NCBI RefSeq assembly: GCF_036322805.1
Contig: NZ_AP027272.1
Coordinates: forward strand, 3,968,001-4,032,000
From: Planctobacterium marinum
GTDB lineage: Bacteria > Pseudomonadota > Gammaproteobacteria > Enterobacterales > Alteromonadaceae
Reading direction: 5' to 3'
DNA: 64,000 nt
Shown one piece after another: positions 44,683 through 54,162 of this stretch (positions within the stretch are counted from its first letter, which is position 1; every line of letters starts with the position of its first letter). The position numbers and the translations under genes are program-made. The notes beneath the pieces were generated by a model. It searched no databases. It worked only from the letters and a program-made list of their open reading frames with translations, and was not told the DNA's origin.

Positions 44683-47600
44683 CTAGCTCTCGACTATTTC
44701 CACCAGATCTTCCACCTGCGAAATACGCTGACAATGCATCAGTTCCGACAGCATTAGTTCATTAATGTCGCGCTTGGGTGTAAGCACTCCAGTCCAGCTA
44801 ATGCCTGATTTTTGTTTGGCTGAATACAAGGCCTTATCTGCCAGCATAGAGACCTGATCCCACGACAGCGCTTTCGGCGATGTTTCATCAAAAGGATAGT
44901 GAGCAAAGCCCATCGAACACTGGCACTTAACGTCCTTACCCAACCAGGTAAACTGAGTTTCACTCACTTTCCGCTGCAGATTAGTGGCAAAATCCACTGA
45001 TTGTTGTCTATCTGAAATCGTACCCACAATCATAAATTCGTCACCGCCCCATCGCACCAGGTGGAAGTCTGAAAGCAATGCCCCTCTGAATACTTCTGCC
45101 ATATGGGATATCAGTGCATCTCCGGCGGCATGCCCCAGGGAATCGTTAAGTGGTTTGAGGTTATCCAAATCGATAAGCATCACCAACATTTGATGATTCG
45201 CCTGGGCCTCATATTCGGGCAAAGCTCTTTTGAGATATAAATCTAAAAAGTGACGGTTTTTACAACCGGTAAGCGCGTCTTCCACATGGGCTTGCTCAAG
45301 CTCCTGATTTAACTTAATGAGCTTCTTATTTTGCTCTGCCAGCTCTTCAGTACGCTGGGCAACTTGTCTCTCCAGCTCTTTACGTTGTTTCTCCTCTTGC
45401 GCCAATTTTTTCATTTGGCTGCGTAAGAACAGCAACAGCAATAAGGCTGTCACCGCCACATAAGCGCTATAAGCAAGCGGCGTTTTCCAGGGCGCAGGTA
45501 ACACTGTAACGGGAAGATTTATCTGCGCATCACTGGTAATTCCTGCGATGTTCGAGGCTCGAACACTGAATACGTAATCACCTGCGGGTAAATTAGTATA
45601 AGTTGCACGCCGCAGGTTGCCAACACTGATCCACTCTTCATCAAGTGGACTTAAACGATATTGATATTGATTTTTTTGCGGTGCAGCAAAATCCAATGCC
45701 ACGTAGTCAAAGGCAACGAGATAATCTTCATAACCCAGCTCTAGTGGCGCACTGTCAGGTACACTTAACTCCCTACCAACCGCGGTAACTCCCAGCAGTT
45801 CAACATCCGGAGCTTGCGCTTTTAACTTTAAATCCTGTTCCAGAAATTGGTTAAAACCATTGGTTCCGCCGAAATATATTTTGTTGTTTTGGTCGGTATA
45901 AACTGCCCCTAAATTAAAGTCATAACCCTGTAGCCCATGGCTTTTATCAAAGTGTTCAGGCTGCAAAGATTCTGCGTCGATACGACTAATACCACGAGAG
46001 GAAGAGAGCCAGATGTTACCCAACCGGTCCTCAGCAAAACCGTATACAGAGTTACTGTTTAGTCCATTTTCCTGAGTAAGATGGCGCATTTTTAAATTGC
46101 CTTGAGCTCGGTCAGCAAAGCGCCAGATACTGATCCCATGACCGTGGGTTGCTATCCAGAAATCACCACGGGAATCCTCAAAGATCTGCCAGGTCAATTC
46201 GCCACTCAAGCCCTGAGGATTGTCTTCATCGTATAAAAAAGTGCTAATACTGCCTTCCTTCACATCGATGCGATTCAAACCGTTTTCCGAAGCGGCCCAG
46301 ATAAAGCCCTCCTGATCTTCCAGGATTTGCATAATGTTTTTGCTTGAAAGGCTGTTGATATTGCCTTCTTTTCGCAGGAAATTACTAAAGCCTGTGTCCG
46401 TTTTAAGACTCAGTCCACCATTGTATGTGGCCACCCAAATACGATTTTGACTGTCTTGCAAAATGTCAGTAACACCATTTGAGGGCAGTGAGTTTTCATC
46501 CTGTTCATTGTGTTTAAATTGTTGCCAACTTTCACTGGATGCGGATTTGTAAAGTAAACCATGCGCTCGGGTGCCTACCCAGATGCCATCCTCGCGATCC
46601 ACCATTAAGGACATGATTCGATTGTCAGCTAATCCTTGTGCTTTGGTTATGGGCAGCCAAGCCCCCGTGGATTGCTCTAGATGAACAATACCGCCGCCAT
46701 AGGTGGCAACGTATAATTGTCCATCAGAGTCGGTTGCAAAGTCAGTTACTACAGAGTGGTTCAGGTCGCTTTGGGTGCGCGGAATAGTATGGTTAAAAGC
46801 ACTGTTTGCTGGATTCCATTTATTCAAGCCGCTGTAGGTGCTGATCCAGATGATATTGCCTTTATCCTGAAACACATTAAATATGCGATTGTTACTTAAA
46901 CTATCAGGATTACTTTTGTCAGCGAGGATACGCTCAAATTTTCCGTCTTCGTAAAGGGAGATACCATTGTCTGTCCCAGCCCAAATACGCCCCTGAGCAT
47001 CTTCATACAAAGATAGAATGAAATCATTACTCAAGCTTGTAAGTTCGTCGGGATTGTGGCGATAGTGAGCGAAGCGTTTACTTTTCAGAGAATAGCGGCT
47101 CAATCCAGAGGTAAGGGTGCCTACCCAAATATAACCTTGTGAGTCGGTCAGCAAGCTGCGGATTCGATTGCCATTCAAGTGTTCTTCTGAGCGCTCATCT
47201 GATGCGCGAAAATTTAACCATTTCTCTGAATGAGGTTGCAAAACATCAAGTCCACCTCCATCGGTGCCAATCCATATTCTACCTAAACTGTCTTCAGTAA
47301 AAGCAGTAACCGCCGGGTGAGATACCCCTCTAACATCTCCTGAGTAATTAATGACCTGATATTGCTCATCAATATTGATCTGCGCTAATCCATTTTCCAG
47401 CGTTCCCACCCAGAGTCGGTTCTGTGAATCCAGAAAAATCCTTTTTATTCGCGGACTTACCAAGGTCTCATTGGCCACTTGTTTGAATGCATTGTTTTCT
47501 GGATCAAAACGGATAACCCCGCTGCCCAGAGTAGACAACCAGATGTAGCGTTCACCATCGAACAGCATGTCACTGATAACCGATGTTACCTGCTCTGAAT

Positions 47601-47829
47601 CTAATATGACGGGAAAGTGTTTAAACTGAAAACCATCAAATCGGTTTAAGCCACCTTCAGTGGCAAACCACATAAAACCTCGGCTGTCCTGAACACTCTT
47701 GCGAACAATCTCATGAGATAAACCATCATCAACATCAAAACGCGAGAAGCGCAATTCTGTTGCTGACAAGGCCTGTGATAGAAACAATAAAAATAAAGAA
47801 AATAAGGTAAAACCGAAAAGCTTCATCAA
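44683..47829 (-). CDS. Two-component-type beta-propeller sensor with GGDEF diguanylate cyclase
   Basis: A 1048-residue membrane protein that should synthesise cyclic di-GMP. A signal peptide (about 1-22) leads into two periplasmic seven-bladed propellers built of repeated Reg_prop units (GLSHEIVRKSVQDSRGFMWFAT, GRIWIGTDGGG and so on), then a Y_Y_Y domain (about 690-760), one membrane helix (about 775-795), a coiled-coil linker (KQRKELERQVAQRTEELAEQ) and a GGDEF domain with an intact RWGGDEFMIVG motif. Such propellers often sense carbohydrates. An EAL protein at 1452-3704 in the same window could counteract it, by inference only. Confidence 0.93.
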   Translation of the reverse strand: MMKLFGFTLFSLFLLFLSQALSATELRFSRFDVDDGLSHEIVRKSVQDSRGFMWFATEGGLNRFDGFQFKHFPVILDSEQVTSVISDMLFDGERYIWLSTLGSGVIRFDPENNAFKQVANETLVSPRIKRIFLDSQNRLWVGTLENGLAQINIDEQYQVINYSGDVRGVSHPAVTAFTEDSLGRIWIGTDGGGLDVLQPHSEKWLNFRASDERSEEHLNGNRIRSLLTDSQGYIWVGTLTSGLSRYSLKSKRFAHYRHNPDELTSLSNDFILSLYEDAQGRIWAGTDNGISLYEDGKFERILADKSNPDSLSNNRIFNVFQDKGNIIWISTYSGLNKWNPANSAFNHTIPRTQSDLNHSVVTDFATDSDGQLYVATYGGGIVHLEQSTGAWLPITKAQGLADNRIMSLMVDREDGIWVGTRAHGLLYKSASSESWQQFKHNEQDENSLPSNGVTDILQDSQNRIWVATYNGGLSLKTDTGFSNFLRKEGNINSLSSKNIMQILEDQEGFIWAASENGLNRIDVKEGSISTFLYDEDNPQGLSGELTWQIFEDSRGDFWIATHGHGISIWRFADRAQGNLKMRHLTQENGLNSNSVYGFAEDRLGNIWLSSSRGISRIDAESLQPEHFDKSHGLQGYDFNLGAVYTDQNNKIYFGGTNGFNQFLEQDLKLKAQAPDVELLGVTAVGRELSVPDSAPLELGYEDYLVAFDYVALDFAAPQKNQYQYRLSPLDEEWISVGNLRRATYTNLPAGDYVFSVRASNIAGITSDAQINLPVTVLPAPWKTPLAYSAYVAVTALLLLLFLRSQMKKLAQEEKQRKELERQVAQRTEELAEQNKKLIKLNQELEQAHVEDALTGCKNRHFLDLYLKRALPEYEAQANHQMLVMLIDLDNLKPLNDSLGHAAGDALISHMAEVFRGALLSDFHLVRWGGDEFMIVGTISDRQQSVDFATNLQRKVSETQFTWLGKDVKCQCSMGFAHYPFDETSPKALSWDQVSMLADKALYSAKQKSGISWTGVLTPKRDINELMLSELMHCQRISQVEDLVEIVES

Positions 47830-47876
47830 AAATTAGTCTGCACTACTGAATACACTTCCTTTGTAGCAAATAAAAA

Positions 47877-47898
47877 GGCCCAGGTACAAACCCGGGCC
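47877..47898 (-). terminator. Hairpin upstream of the propeller-cyclase gene, after the S8 protease
   Basis: Stem GGCCCAGGT / ACCCGGGCC with one mismatch and a 4-base loop; on the minus strand it is followed by TTTTT. It lies 23 bases after the stop of the S8 protease gene and so should end that transcript. Confidence 0.8.
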
Positions 47899-47920
47899 AG
47901 GAAAAATTTAAAATTGGGTA

Positions 47921-49672
47921 TTATTCTTCGTCAACCCAAACGTTAACGGTGATCCCGATACTCGTATCAGGTGAGGCTACTGAAGCAGGCGTTACGGTAT
48001 CGGTGCCAAGACTGGTGGTATCGTGCCACAGTGAGCCATCGTGCCACAGTGAGCCATCGTGCCAGAGTGAGCCATCGTGCCACAGCGAACCATCGTGCCA
48101 TAGTGAACCGTCATGCCACAGTGAACCGTCATGCCACAGTGAACCATCGTGCCATAACGAACCGTCATGCCACAGCGAACCATCGTGCCATAACGAACCA
48201 TCGTGCCACAACGAACCATCGTGCCACAATGAACCATCGGACAACAAACGGCTTAAGTATGGCTGAACTTCTGTCTCGCCCATAGTGGCCACGGGACCCA
48301 CATAATGTGCCGTTCCGGCAAGATCAGCGGCGATATCTAAACCTTTGTTGGCACAATTGGCTGCACTACTAAGCACCGCTTCCGTGGCGTTCACAACACC
48401 GGCGCCCTGTTTGAAAATATCTTCTGGCTCACTAGAGTCTTTTTTATTCAACACAGTGGCAGAATCCATTAAACGACATTTTACCTGATCAGGTGTCAGA
48501 GACGGTTCGTATTCCAACATGAGTGCGATTACACCCGATACTGTTGCGGCAGCTTGGGAAGTACCAGACATAGCGAAGTATTTAGAGCCATCATGATTCT
48601 CAGGATGGGTAATCGCCAGGTGAGCATTCTTGTCCATCAAACCAACGATACGACCACCATAACCAACTACTTCAGGCTTGATAAAGCCTTCGATACTTGG
48701 GCCCATGGAAGAAAACTTAGCCATTCTGTCGTCTGCCAGATCAGCAACGGTGTAATTATCGCTGCTAGCACCAACGGTAATGACATAAGGTACGTTACCC
48801 GGTACACCAATAGTCATCGGTGAGCCGCCATTGTTACCGGCAGAAGCAACAACCACAATCCCTGCCTGCCAAGCTTTCATTACCGCGACATTGACCGGAT
48901 CGTCCCAGTAGAAACTTTGCGGAGGCGCGCTGAAAGACATATTAAGTACACGGATATTCAAACGGTCTTTGAACTTAATTGCCCATTCTATACCGTCGAT
49001 TACTGCCGCATAGCTCCCCTCCCCCGTCTCACCAAAGGCTTTAACACTCACCAAACGTGCAGCTGGAGCTACACCGTAAAAGCGATTGTAAATATCGCGT
49101 TCACTGTTGGCGGCGATACTTGCTAAGTGAGTACCGTGACCGTTTTGCTCTTCGTCATTATTCTGTACCTTACCTTCGATGGCATTATATGTACCGTAAA
49201 TGCGTTTACGGCCCCATGCGTCTTGACGAAGTCCGGTCATAGATTTAAAGCCGGTATCCAGTACCGCGATGGTCACGCCATCACCATACCAACCCGCATC
49301 GTGAAGCGGCAACGCCCCCATTTGGTAAGGTACCACCGATTGCGAAACCTGCGAGGCTACCCCCCACCCTGTTGTAGCGAGTTCGACTTTAGCGTCAACA
49401 AACACTTTAAGGCCTTGGTCTTTCAGAGTTTTTACCTGGTCTTGGGTTAATTCCGTAGCGACGCCATCAACGATATCCAGGGTTTTAATGATGTCTGCTT
49501 GGACGGCTTGAACTGCACTTGCAGCCACTTCAGAAGAGTTAGCTCTTACAATGTAGCCACTTGTTGTTTCTGAAGGTTGGGCGGATTGCGTCAGACTATC
49601 CTTGCTCACAATTGCAGTAGTGACTACTGCCAGAGCGCTAACCAGAAAAGGGATTACAACATTCATTTTCAT
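47921..49672 (-). CDS. Exported S8 (subtilisin-like) serine protease with GSLWHD repeat tail
   Basis: A 583-residue exported protease from ATG 49672 (MKMNVVIPFL); the frame also opens at 49750, but those 26 extra residues precede the signal peptide. The order is: signal peptide, propeptide (about 30-110), catalytic domain with D139 in AVLDTG, H179 in NGHGTHLAS, the oxyanion asparagine in SAGNNGG and the serine in SGTSQAAA, then a helix, then residues 480-551 as twelve exact GSLWHD units and a short acidic end. The repeat tail is not a known secretion domain. Neighbouring the second S8 protease on the same strand. Confidence 0.92.
   Translation of the reverse strand: MKMNVVIPFLVSALAVVTTAIVSKDSLTQSAQPSETTSGYIVRANSSEVAASAVQAVQADIIKTLDIVDGVATELTQDQVKTLKDQGLKVFVDAKVELATTGWGVASQVSQSVVPYQMGALPLHDAGWYGDGVTIAVLDTGFKSMTGLRQDAWGRKRIYGTYNAIEGKVQNNDEEQNGHGTHLASIAANSERDIYNRFYGVAPAARLVSVKAFGETGEGSYAAVIDGIEWAIKFKDRLNIRVLNMSFSAPPQSFYWDDPVNVAVMKAWQAGIVVVASAGNNGGSPMTIGVPGNVPYVITVGASSDNYTVADLADDRMAKFSSMGPSIEGFIKPEVVGYGGRIVGLMDKNAHLAITHPENHDGSKYFAMSGTSQAAATVSGVIALMLEYEPSLTPDQVKCRLMDSATVLNKKDSSEPEDIFKQGAGVVNATEAVLSSAANCANKGLDIAADLAGTAHYVGPVATMGETEVQPYLSRLLSDGSLWHDGSLWHDGSLWHDGSLWHDGSLWHDGSLWHDGSLWHDGSLWHDGSLWHDGSLWHDGSLWHDGSLWHDTTSLGTDTVTPASVASPDTSIGITVNVWVDEE
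48020..48235 (-). repeat. Twelve 18-bp tandem repeats coding GSLWHD
   Basis: Twelve perfect-length 18-bp units coding for the hexapeptide GSLWHD in the S8 protease tail. The units differ at several bases (GGT or GGC, TCA or TCG, five different leucine codons, CAC or CAT, GAT or GAC), but every difference is synonymous. It is a coding repeat, not a CRISPR array: no spacers and one continuous frame. Confidence 0.97.
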
Positions 49673-49815
49673 ATTTATATTTTCCTGGAATTCAACACTG
49701 CTTAACCCGGTAACTGTATAATTGTTACATCCAGTTACTGGTACGACCACAAGTCAGGGTTGGGCACATTAGCTAATATTTGTTCAGTTTTCAACCAATT
49801 TCTTTAAACACAAAA

Positions 49816-49831
49816 GCGGGCCTGAGCCCGC
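49816..49831 (-). terminator. Intrinsic terminator after the PA-domain S8 protease
   Basis: Stem GCGGGC / GCCCGC with loop CTGA, followed on the minus strand by TTTTG. Lies about 30 bases after the stop of the second protease gene. Confidence 0.75.
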
Positions 49832-49859
49832 AATTAATGGTTGGGATAATTAAACAACC

Positions 49860-51701
49860 TTAGAAAGTTACCGTTACTGTGGTAGTACAAGTGCTGCTTG
49901 CTTCTTCACAGATTTGGTAAGTGTAAGAACCGCCACCTTTTACATTTAAGTTATCAGTGTAGGCACCATCATTAGATGTTGTAGCAATCATGCTACCATC
50001 GCGGTAGACATCAACATTGTTAGAGGTTGCACCAGTCCAGCTCAGATCAACTACTTGCTTGCCTTTCACTTTATAACCAGCAGCAGACATGGTGAAATCA
50101 CCGCCCGTACCGCCACCGTTATCACCGCCACCATTGTCACCGCCAGCACAGCCGTTGCTAGTTAAGTAAGCATCTGCCGCAGCCGCTTTGACCAAACCAT
50201 AACCGAAGTACACGTCGTTACCTGCAGCACCTGCATCTTGTGCAGAAGCTTTGAGCGCAGAACGGATTTCTTCACCTGTACAAGTTGGGTGGTTAGACCA
50301 TACTAACGCCGCAATACCAGTTGCAGTAGGTGTGGCCATTGAAGTACCACTCATGAAGCCGTAGTCGCCGTTTTCGATATCAATCGCAATGTTGCTTGCT
50401 GCAACAATTGCAGAGCGATCTTCCAGCGCTGCACCCACAGCTGGGATAGAAGTCGTGTTAGTGTCGCCTAGCGTACCGTATAACATGCCTGCTTCGTTAT
50501 TTACGATAACAGCACCGATACCACCAGATTGTTCACAGTTGTTCACTTTATCAAAGAAAGAAACATTACCACGGTCAATCACACAGATTTTGCCAGCCGC
50601 GCCAGAGTCAACTGCTTCAGCCGTACCCATAAAGTAAGTTGCACCCGCTGCGCTACCGAAGTTTTCCATCGCAGAAGTAGCAAAAGCAGCTCCGTCAACT
50701 GTCATAGACGCGATAGGCGCAGTACCTGCAGGATAGGCAGAAAGGGTATCCACACCACCAGCAGCCACTTCAACACAAGTTTGCTCGTCAGTAGTTACAC
50801 GGCGCCCTTTACCCGAAGTACAGCTTGGATATTGAGAGAAATCAGCGATGTTATCGTTGGCGTCAGCAGCACCCACCATCATAACTGAGTTGTAACCTGC
50901 AGGGTAAGAGCGAACGTTGTTACCGTCATTACCAGCCGCAGCTAAAGATAAACCACCTGCATCACGGAAGGCTTTAAAGGCGTTTTCTTCTGTGCTGTTA
51001 GCACCGCCGCCACCCAAGCTCATGTTGATTAGGTTTGCGCCTGCTGCAGAACACAAGTTTGCTGCGTGAGCCAGGTCAGAAGAATAGCCCCAGCCGCTTT
51101 CGTTAAATACTTTAATAATGTGCATTTCAACACCAGGAGCCATACCGATAACGCCGTAAGAGTTATCTGCAGCACCGATTGTACCCGCTACGTGAGTGCC
51201 GTGAGGACCACCGTGATCGTACCAGTTACCTGTACCAGAATCGTTGTCACCAGTAATACGGTTCCACTCGAAATCAGGGTTATCAGAAGACAAACCAGAA
51301 TCGATAACACACACTTTCATACCTGCATTGCGGTCAAAAGTCACCATATCAGCTTCAGCTTGATAGTAACCATAAGGCGTGATTTGAGTGGCGTTAGGGT
51401 TACCAGCGTCATCACTCCAGAGGCTCATAGGCTTACGAATTTGGTCTTCTTCAATCAGTGTGATGTGCGGGTTGTTCAATAAACCTTTAACTGACTCCAG
51501 ATCTTGACCAGAGAAGGTAGCAGCAAAGAAACCATTTGAATCCAGGTTGATCTCGCCGCCCAATTTTTTGGCAAGGGCTTTAACCACACCTTTTTTGCTG
51601 TCGTCTACTTGAATGATATATCTGTCGTTAGCCGCCTGAGCAGCGAAAGAGGAAGCAATTGATACTGCTAATAAAGAGGCTGATAATTTATTTAACTTCA
51701 T
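49860..51701 (-). CDS. Exported S8 serine protease with PA domain insertion
   Basis: A 613-residue secreted subtilisin-like protease. A signal peptide (about 1-23) is followed by an I9-type propeptide (NDRYIIQVDDSKK onward, about 25-88), then the catalytic domain with D134 (CVIDSG), H167 (HGTHVAG) and the catalytic serine in SGTSMATPTA. A protease-associated (PA) domain is inserted at about 330-430 (ATYFMGTAEAVDSGAAGKICVIDRG). After a Gly/Asn-rich linker (GGDNGGGDNGGGTGGD) the last 80 residues resemble a fibronectin-type domain. It probably degrades extracellular protein. Gene pair with the GSLWHD protease, but each with its own terminator. Confidence 0.94.
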   Translation of the reverse strand: MKLNKLSASLLAVSIASSFAAQAANDRYIIQVDDSKKGVVKALAKKLGGEINLDSNGFFAATFSGQDLESVKGLLNNPHITLIEEDQIRKPMSLWSDDAGNPNATQITPYGYYQAEADMVTFDRNAGMKVCVIDSGLSSDNPDFEWNRITGDNDSGTGNWYDHGGPHGTHVAGTIGAADNSYGVIGMAPGVEMHIIKVFNESGWGYSSDLAHAANLCSAAGANLINMSLGGGGANSTEENAFKAFRDAGGLSLAAAGNDGNNVRSYPAGYNSVMMVGAADANDNIADFSQYPSCTSGKGRRVTTDEQTCVEVAAGGVDTLSAYPAGTAPIASMTVDGAAFATSAMENFGSAAGATYFMGTAEAVDSGAAGKICVIDRGNVSFFDKVNNCEQSGGIGAVIVNNEAGMLYGTLGDTNTTSIPAVGAALEDRSAIVAASNIAIDIENGDYGFMSGTSMATPTATGIAALVWSNHPTCTGEEIRSALKASAQDAGAAGNDVYFGYGLVKAAAADAYLTSNGCAGGDNGGGDNGGGTGGDFTMSAAGYKVKGKQVVDLSWTGATSNNVDVYRDGSMIATTSNDGAYTDNLNVKGGGSYTYQICEEASSTCTTTVTVTF

Positions 51702-52061
51702 GATTTGTACTCGTTCACTTGTTATGTCACATCATGGGACTTTGATTTATTTATATTCCCTACACGACAGCATTTATTGCTTTTATTAGTTGCTGCCATG
51801 AGCGGTCTTCCCTGAGGTGGGTACATAGTAGAGTGGCGAGAACAAATGCCGTTAGGAAGATTGCGACAAACTTTAGAACAACAGCGACATTTAACTAAAT
51901 ATATGTTTTAAATGGCATTTTCAATATATGAACCATGTTCAATTAATAGATTTGACGGATTTAGACGTTTTTTCAAGGTGAATGTGGATTCCAAAAAACA
52001 AGAATTGTCAGCCTGACTACAGCTTTTGCTATCAGCAGTCAAAAATACATGAGAGTCATTA
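51702..52061. other. Intergenic region upstream of the PA-domain protease
   Basis: About 360 bases that must contain the promoter of the leftward protease gene. No open reading frame longer than about 20 codons with a ribosome site is seen. The GAGAGTCATTATCATTG stretch near 52050 looks loosely like a Fur site but sits at the 3' end of yhhQ rather than at a promoter. Confidence 0.45.
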
Positions 52062-52796
52062 TCATTGTTTTATCGAGAAGGGGGTAAATTTCGTTTCCCT
52101 ATCGTAAACATCAACGCCTTCAGCAGTCTTGAGATTGGCGATAACTTTATAGGTTACGGGGGTAAGTAATACTTCCCAGAGCACTTTCAGCACATAGTTA
52201 CTCAACATCACCGTGAGTATCAGGTCCCATGACCAAATACCAGCGAAAGCGAGCGGATAAAATAACAAGGTATCTACCCCCTGACCTACAATGGTAGAAC
52301 CAATAGTGCGTTGATAGAGTGCCTTACCGTTGCTCCAGATCTTCATTTTGGCAAGGACGTAGGCGTTTGCCATCTCGCCGCACCAGATAGCCAGCATAGA
52401 AGCAAAGATAATGCGCGGCACCTGACCGAAATTTAAAGCGAACGCTTGCTGAGTATCAATGCCCCCAAGGGATTGATTCCAGCTGTCAGCGGGCGGCATA
52501 GCCGTGATAAAGGCGGCCATGCCGGCGGCAAAAGCAGCAGCAGCAAAACCAGCCCAAATGACTCTGCGCGCCCTGGAGTAGCCATAGACCTCAGTAAGTA
52601 CGTCCCCCAAAACATATGACAAAGGAAAGAACAGTACACCCGCACCAAAGGTGACGCCCATAATAGTAGCCACCTTTGCAGCACCAATAATATTAGAGCA
52701 AACGATAACGACACAGGTGGCTGCCATAATGAAATCGTAATAACGATAATGTTGTTGCGATAATTCAGCAGCTTTATCTATTCTCTTTATTGTCAT
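52062..52796 (-). CDS. yhhQ: Queuosine precursor transporter (YhhQ/VUT family, DUF165)
   Basis: A 244-residue membrane protein with about six helices, from ATG 52796 (GGAA 6 bases upstream); a TTG at 52838 gives 14 more residues. It belongs to the DUF165/VUT family, shown in E. coli YhhQ to take up the queuosine precursors preQ0 and preQ1. Seen: YLF-like FFPLSYVLGDVLTEVYGYSRARRVIW near residue 60-85 and IWCGEMANAYVLAKMK, both typical. No preQ1 riboswitch could be identified upstream, where only about 75 bases separate it from the DUF1624 gene. Confidence 0.88.
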   Translation of the reverse strand: MTIKRIDKAAELSQQHYRYYDFIMAATCVVIVCSNIIGAAKVATIMGVTFGAGVLFFPLSYVLGDVLTEVYGYSRARRVIWAGFAAAAFAAGMAAFITAMPPADSWNQSLGGIDTQQAFALNFGQVPRIIFASMLAIWCGEMANAYVLAKMKIWSNGKALYQRTIGSTIVGQGVDTLLFYPLAFAGIWSWDLILTVMLSNYVLKVLWEVLLTPVTYKVIANLKTAEGVDVYDRETKFTPFSIKQ

Positions 52797-52870
52797 CCCG
52801 GTTTCCGTTGAGTGGGCAGTGGTGCTTTTAGAAGCCAATCATCAATAAACTAAAGATATCGTCATAACCA

Positions 52871-54025
52871 TCAGAGATACTTCAATAGCCAATGATTATG
52901 CCGTTGTTTAACACCGACATACCATTTGCAAAGGTAAAACATCACCAAGGTAACAAAAGCCCAGGCCAGATAAAGGCGCAATAAACTGGGTTCATAACCT
53001 TCGGGCAATGCACCGCTGCCACCCAACTGCCAGCCCACTTGCCAGCCCAATGTTGGAATAAAAAACAGCAGCGCCAGGAAATGTATGAGCGGTAAATGCA
53101 AGACGTAATAGAAAAAGGGCACACGGCCAAAGGTCAGCAGAGCACTATTAATGGCCTCTGGTAGTCGATGCATGACAGACATCAACATCAAAGTCGGACC
53201 TAAGGTCATCAGCAAATAAGACAGTGAAGGCGGGTATTTTTGAGTGTTCAAAATGGACAGTAAGGTAAATATGCCGCCGCGCTCCTGCTCAGACCAGGGA
53301 ACCGGATCGCCATATACGTTAAGCAAGCGAACAACGATAAAGGCCAATAAAATACCTAGTCCGAGTTTGAAACTACGCTGTTTAAATTGTGCTGCATCAG
53401 AAGTTAGCCAAGGAGAAATGCCATACCCAACCAGCATGACACCAATCCAGGGCACCAACGGATAAGCGATATAAACACCCGCCCCTTGCTCATTGAAAGG
53501 TATCCAACCTGGTTGATGTAACACATGCCATAGCCAACTTAACTCTCCAAACTGAGAAGCATTGATACCATCTGCTAAATTATGTGTACAGATCATCAAT
53601 ACGCCGAAGACCAAAGTAACGTTACGGGGTAACCAGGTAAATAGAGCCAGAAACAGCATGCTAACACCGATGGCCCATATCACTTGCACAAAATACCAGG
53701 CAGGAAAGCCAAATTTCCAGGAAGCATTAACCACCACCAGTTCAATAAACACCAACCAGATGCCACGTGTTATCAAAAAATGACGAAGTTCGCTTTTTGA
53801 AGACACTTTTTGCTCATATAGAAAGGCACTAATTCCGGTTAATAAGATAAAAACCGGAGCACAAAAATGGGTTATCCAGCGAGTCAGGAATAATTCGGGA
53901 CTTGTCTGCGTTAAATCTTCGGGCTGCCACGGAAAGGGGCTGAAGAAATCTCGCACGTGATCTATGGCCATCAGGACGATAACCAAACCGCGTAACTGAT
54001 CTATGGCAGGAATGCGTTGTTGCAT
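52871..54025 (-). CDS. DUF1624 / heparan-alpha-glucosaminide N-acetyltransferase-like membrane protein
   Basis: A 384-residue membrane protein with about ten helices. It opens with RIPAIDQLRGLVIVLMAIDHVRDFFSPF, which is the conserved start of DUF1624 (related to the acyltransferase-3 fold and to the lysosomal HGSNAT). The conserved DHVRD histidine is present in the first helix. The family is thought to transfer acyl groups across membranes, but the acceptor in bacteria is unknown. Lies just upstream of yhhQ on the same strand. Confidence 0.85.
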   Translation of the reverse strand: MQQRIPAIDQLRGLVIVLMAIDHVRDFFSPFPWQPEDLTQTSPELFLTRWITHFCAPVFILLTGISAFLYEQKVSSKSELRHFLITRGIWLVFIELVVVNASWKFGFPAWYFVQVIWAIGVSMLFLALFTWLPRNVTLVFGVLMICTHNLADGINASQFGELSWLWHVLHQPGWIPFNEQGAGVYIAYPLVPWIGVMLVGYGISPWLTSDAAQFKQRSFKLGLGILLAFIVVRLLNVYGDPVPWSEQERGGIFTLLSILNTQKYPPSLSYLLMTLGPTLMLMSVMHRLPEAINSALLTFGRVPFFYYVLHLPLIHFLALLFFIPTLGWQVGWQLGGSGALPEGYEPSLLRLYLAWAFVTLVMFYLCKWYVGVKQRHNHWLLKYL

Positions 54026-54162
54026 AATGTGACTCTGTTAGTTTTCTGTACAGCCTGAGTACAATTACTCAAAATATCCAGGTAAAAAAATCACACAGAA
54101 ATACTCACTGACAAATTTGTTTAGTTAATTCAACTCACAACTCTGCAATTTAAGTTTCCGGT

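Noticed and set aside
48020-48235. Regular repeat resembling a CRISPR array
   Set aside because: The units are directly adjacent, with no spacers, and stay in one reading frame.
47949-48285. Long overlapping open frames on both strands across the GSLWHD region
   Set aside because: They are periodic by-products of the 18-bp coding repeat, without ribosome sites; the protease frame explains the sequence.
51930-51984. Short open frame of about 17 codons upstream of the protease
   Set aside because: Too short, without a ribosome site or hydrophobic pattern.
52045-52066. Fur-box-like GAGAGTCATTATCATTG
   Set aside because: It overlaps the 3' end of yhhQ and is far from any start codon in a suitable direction; match is weak.
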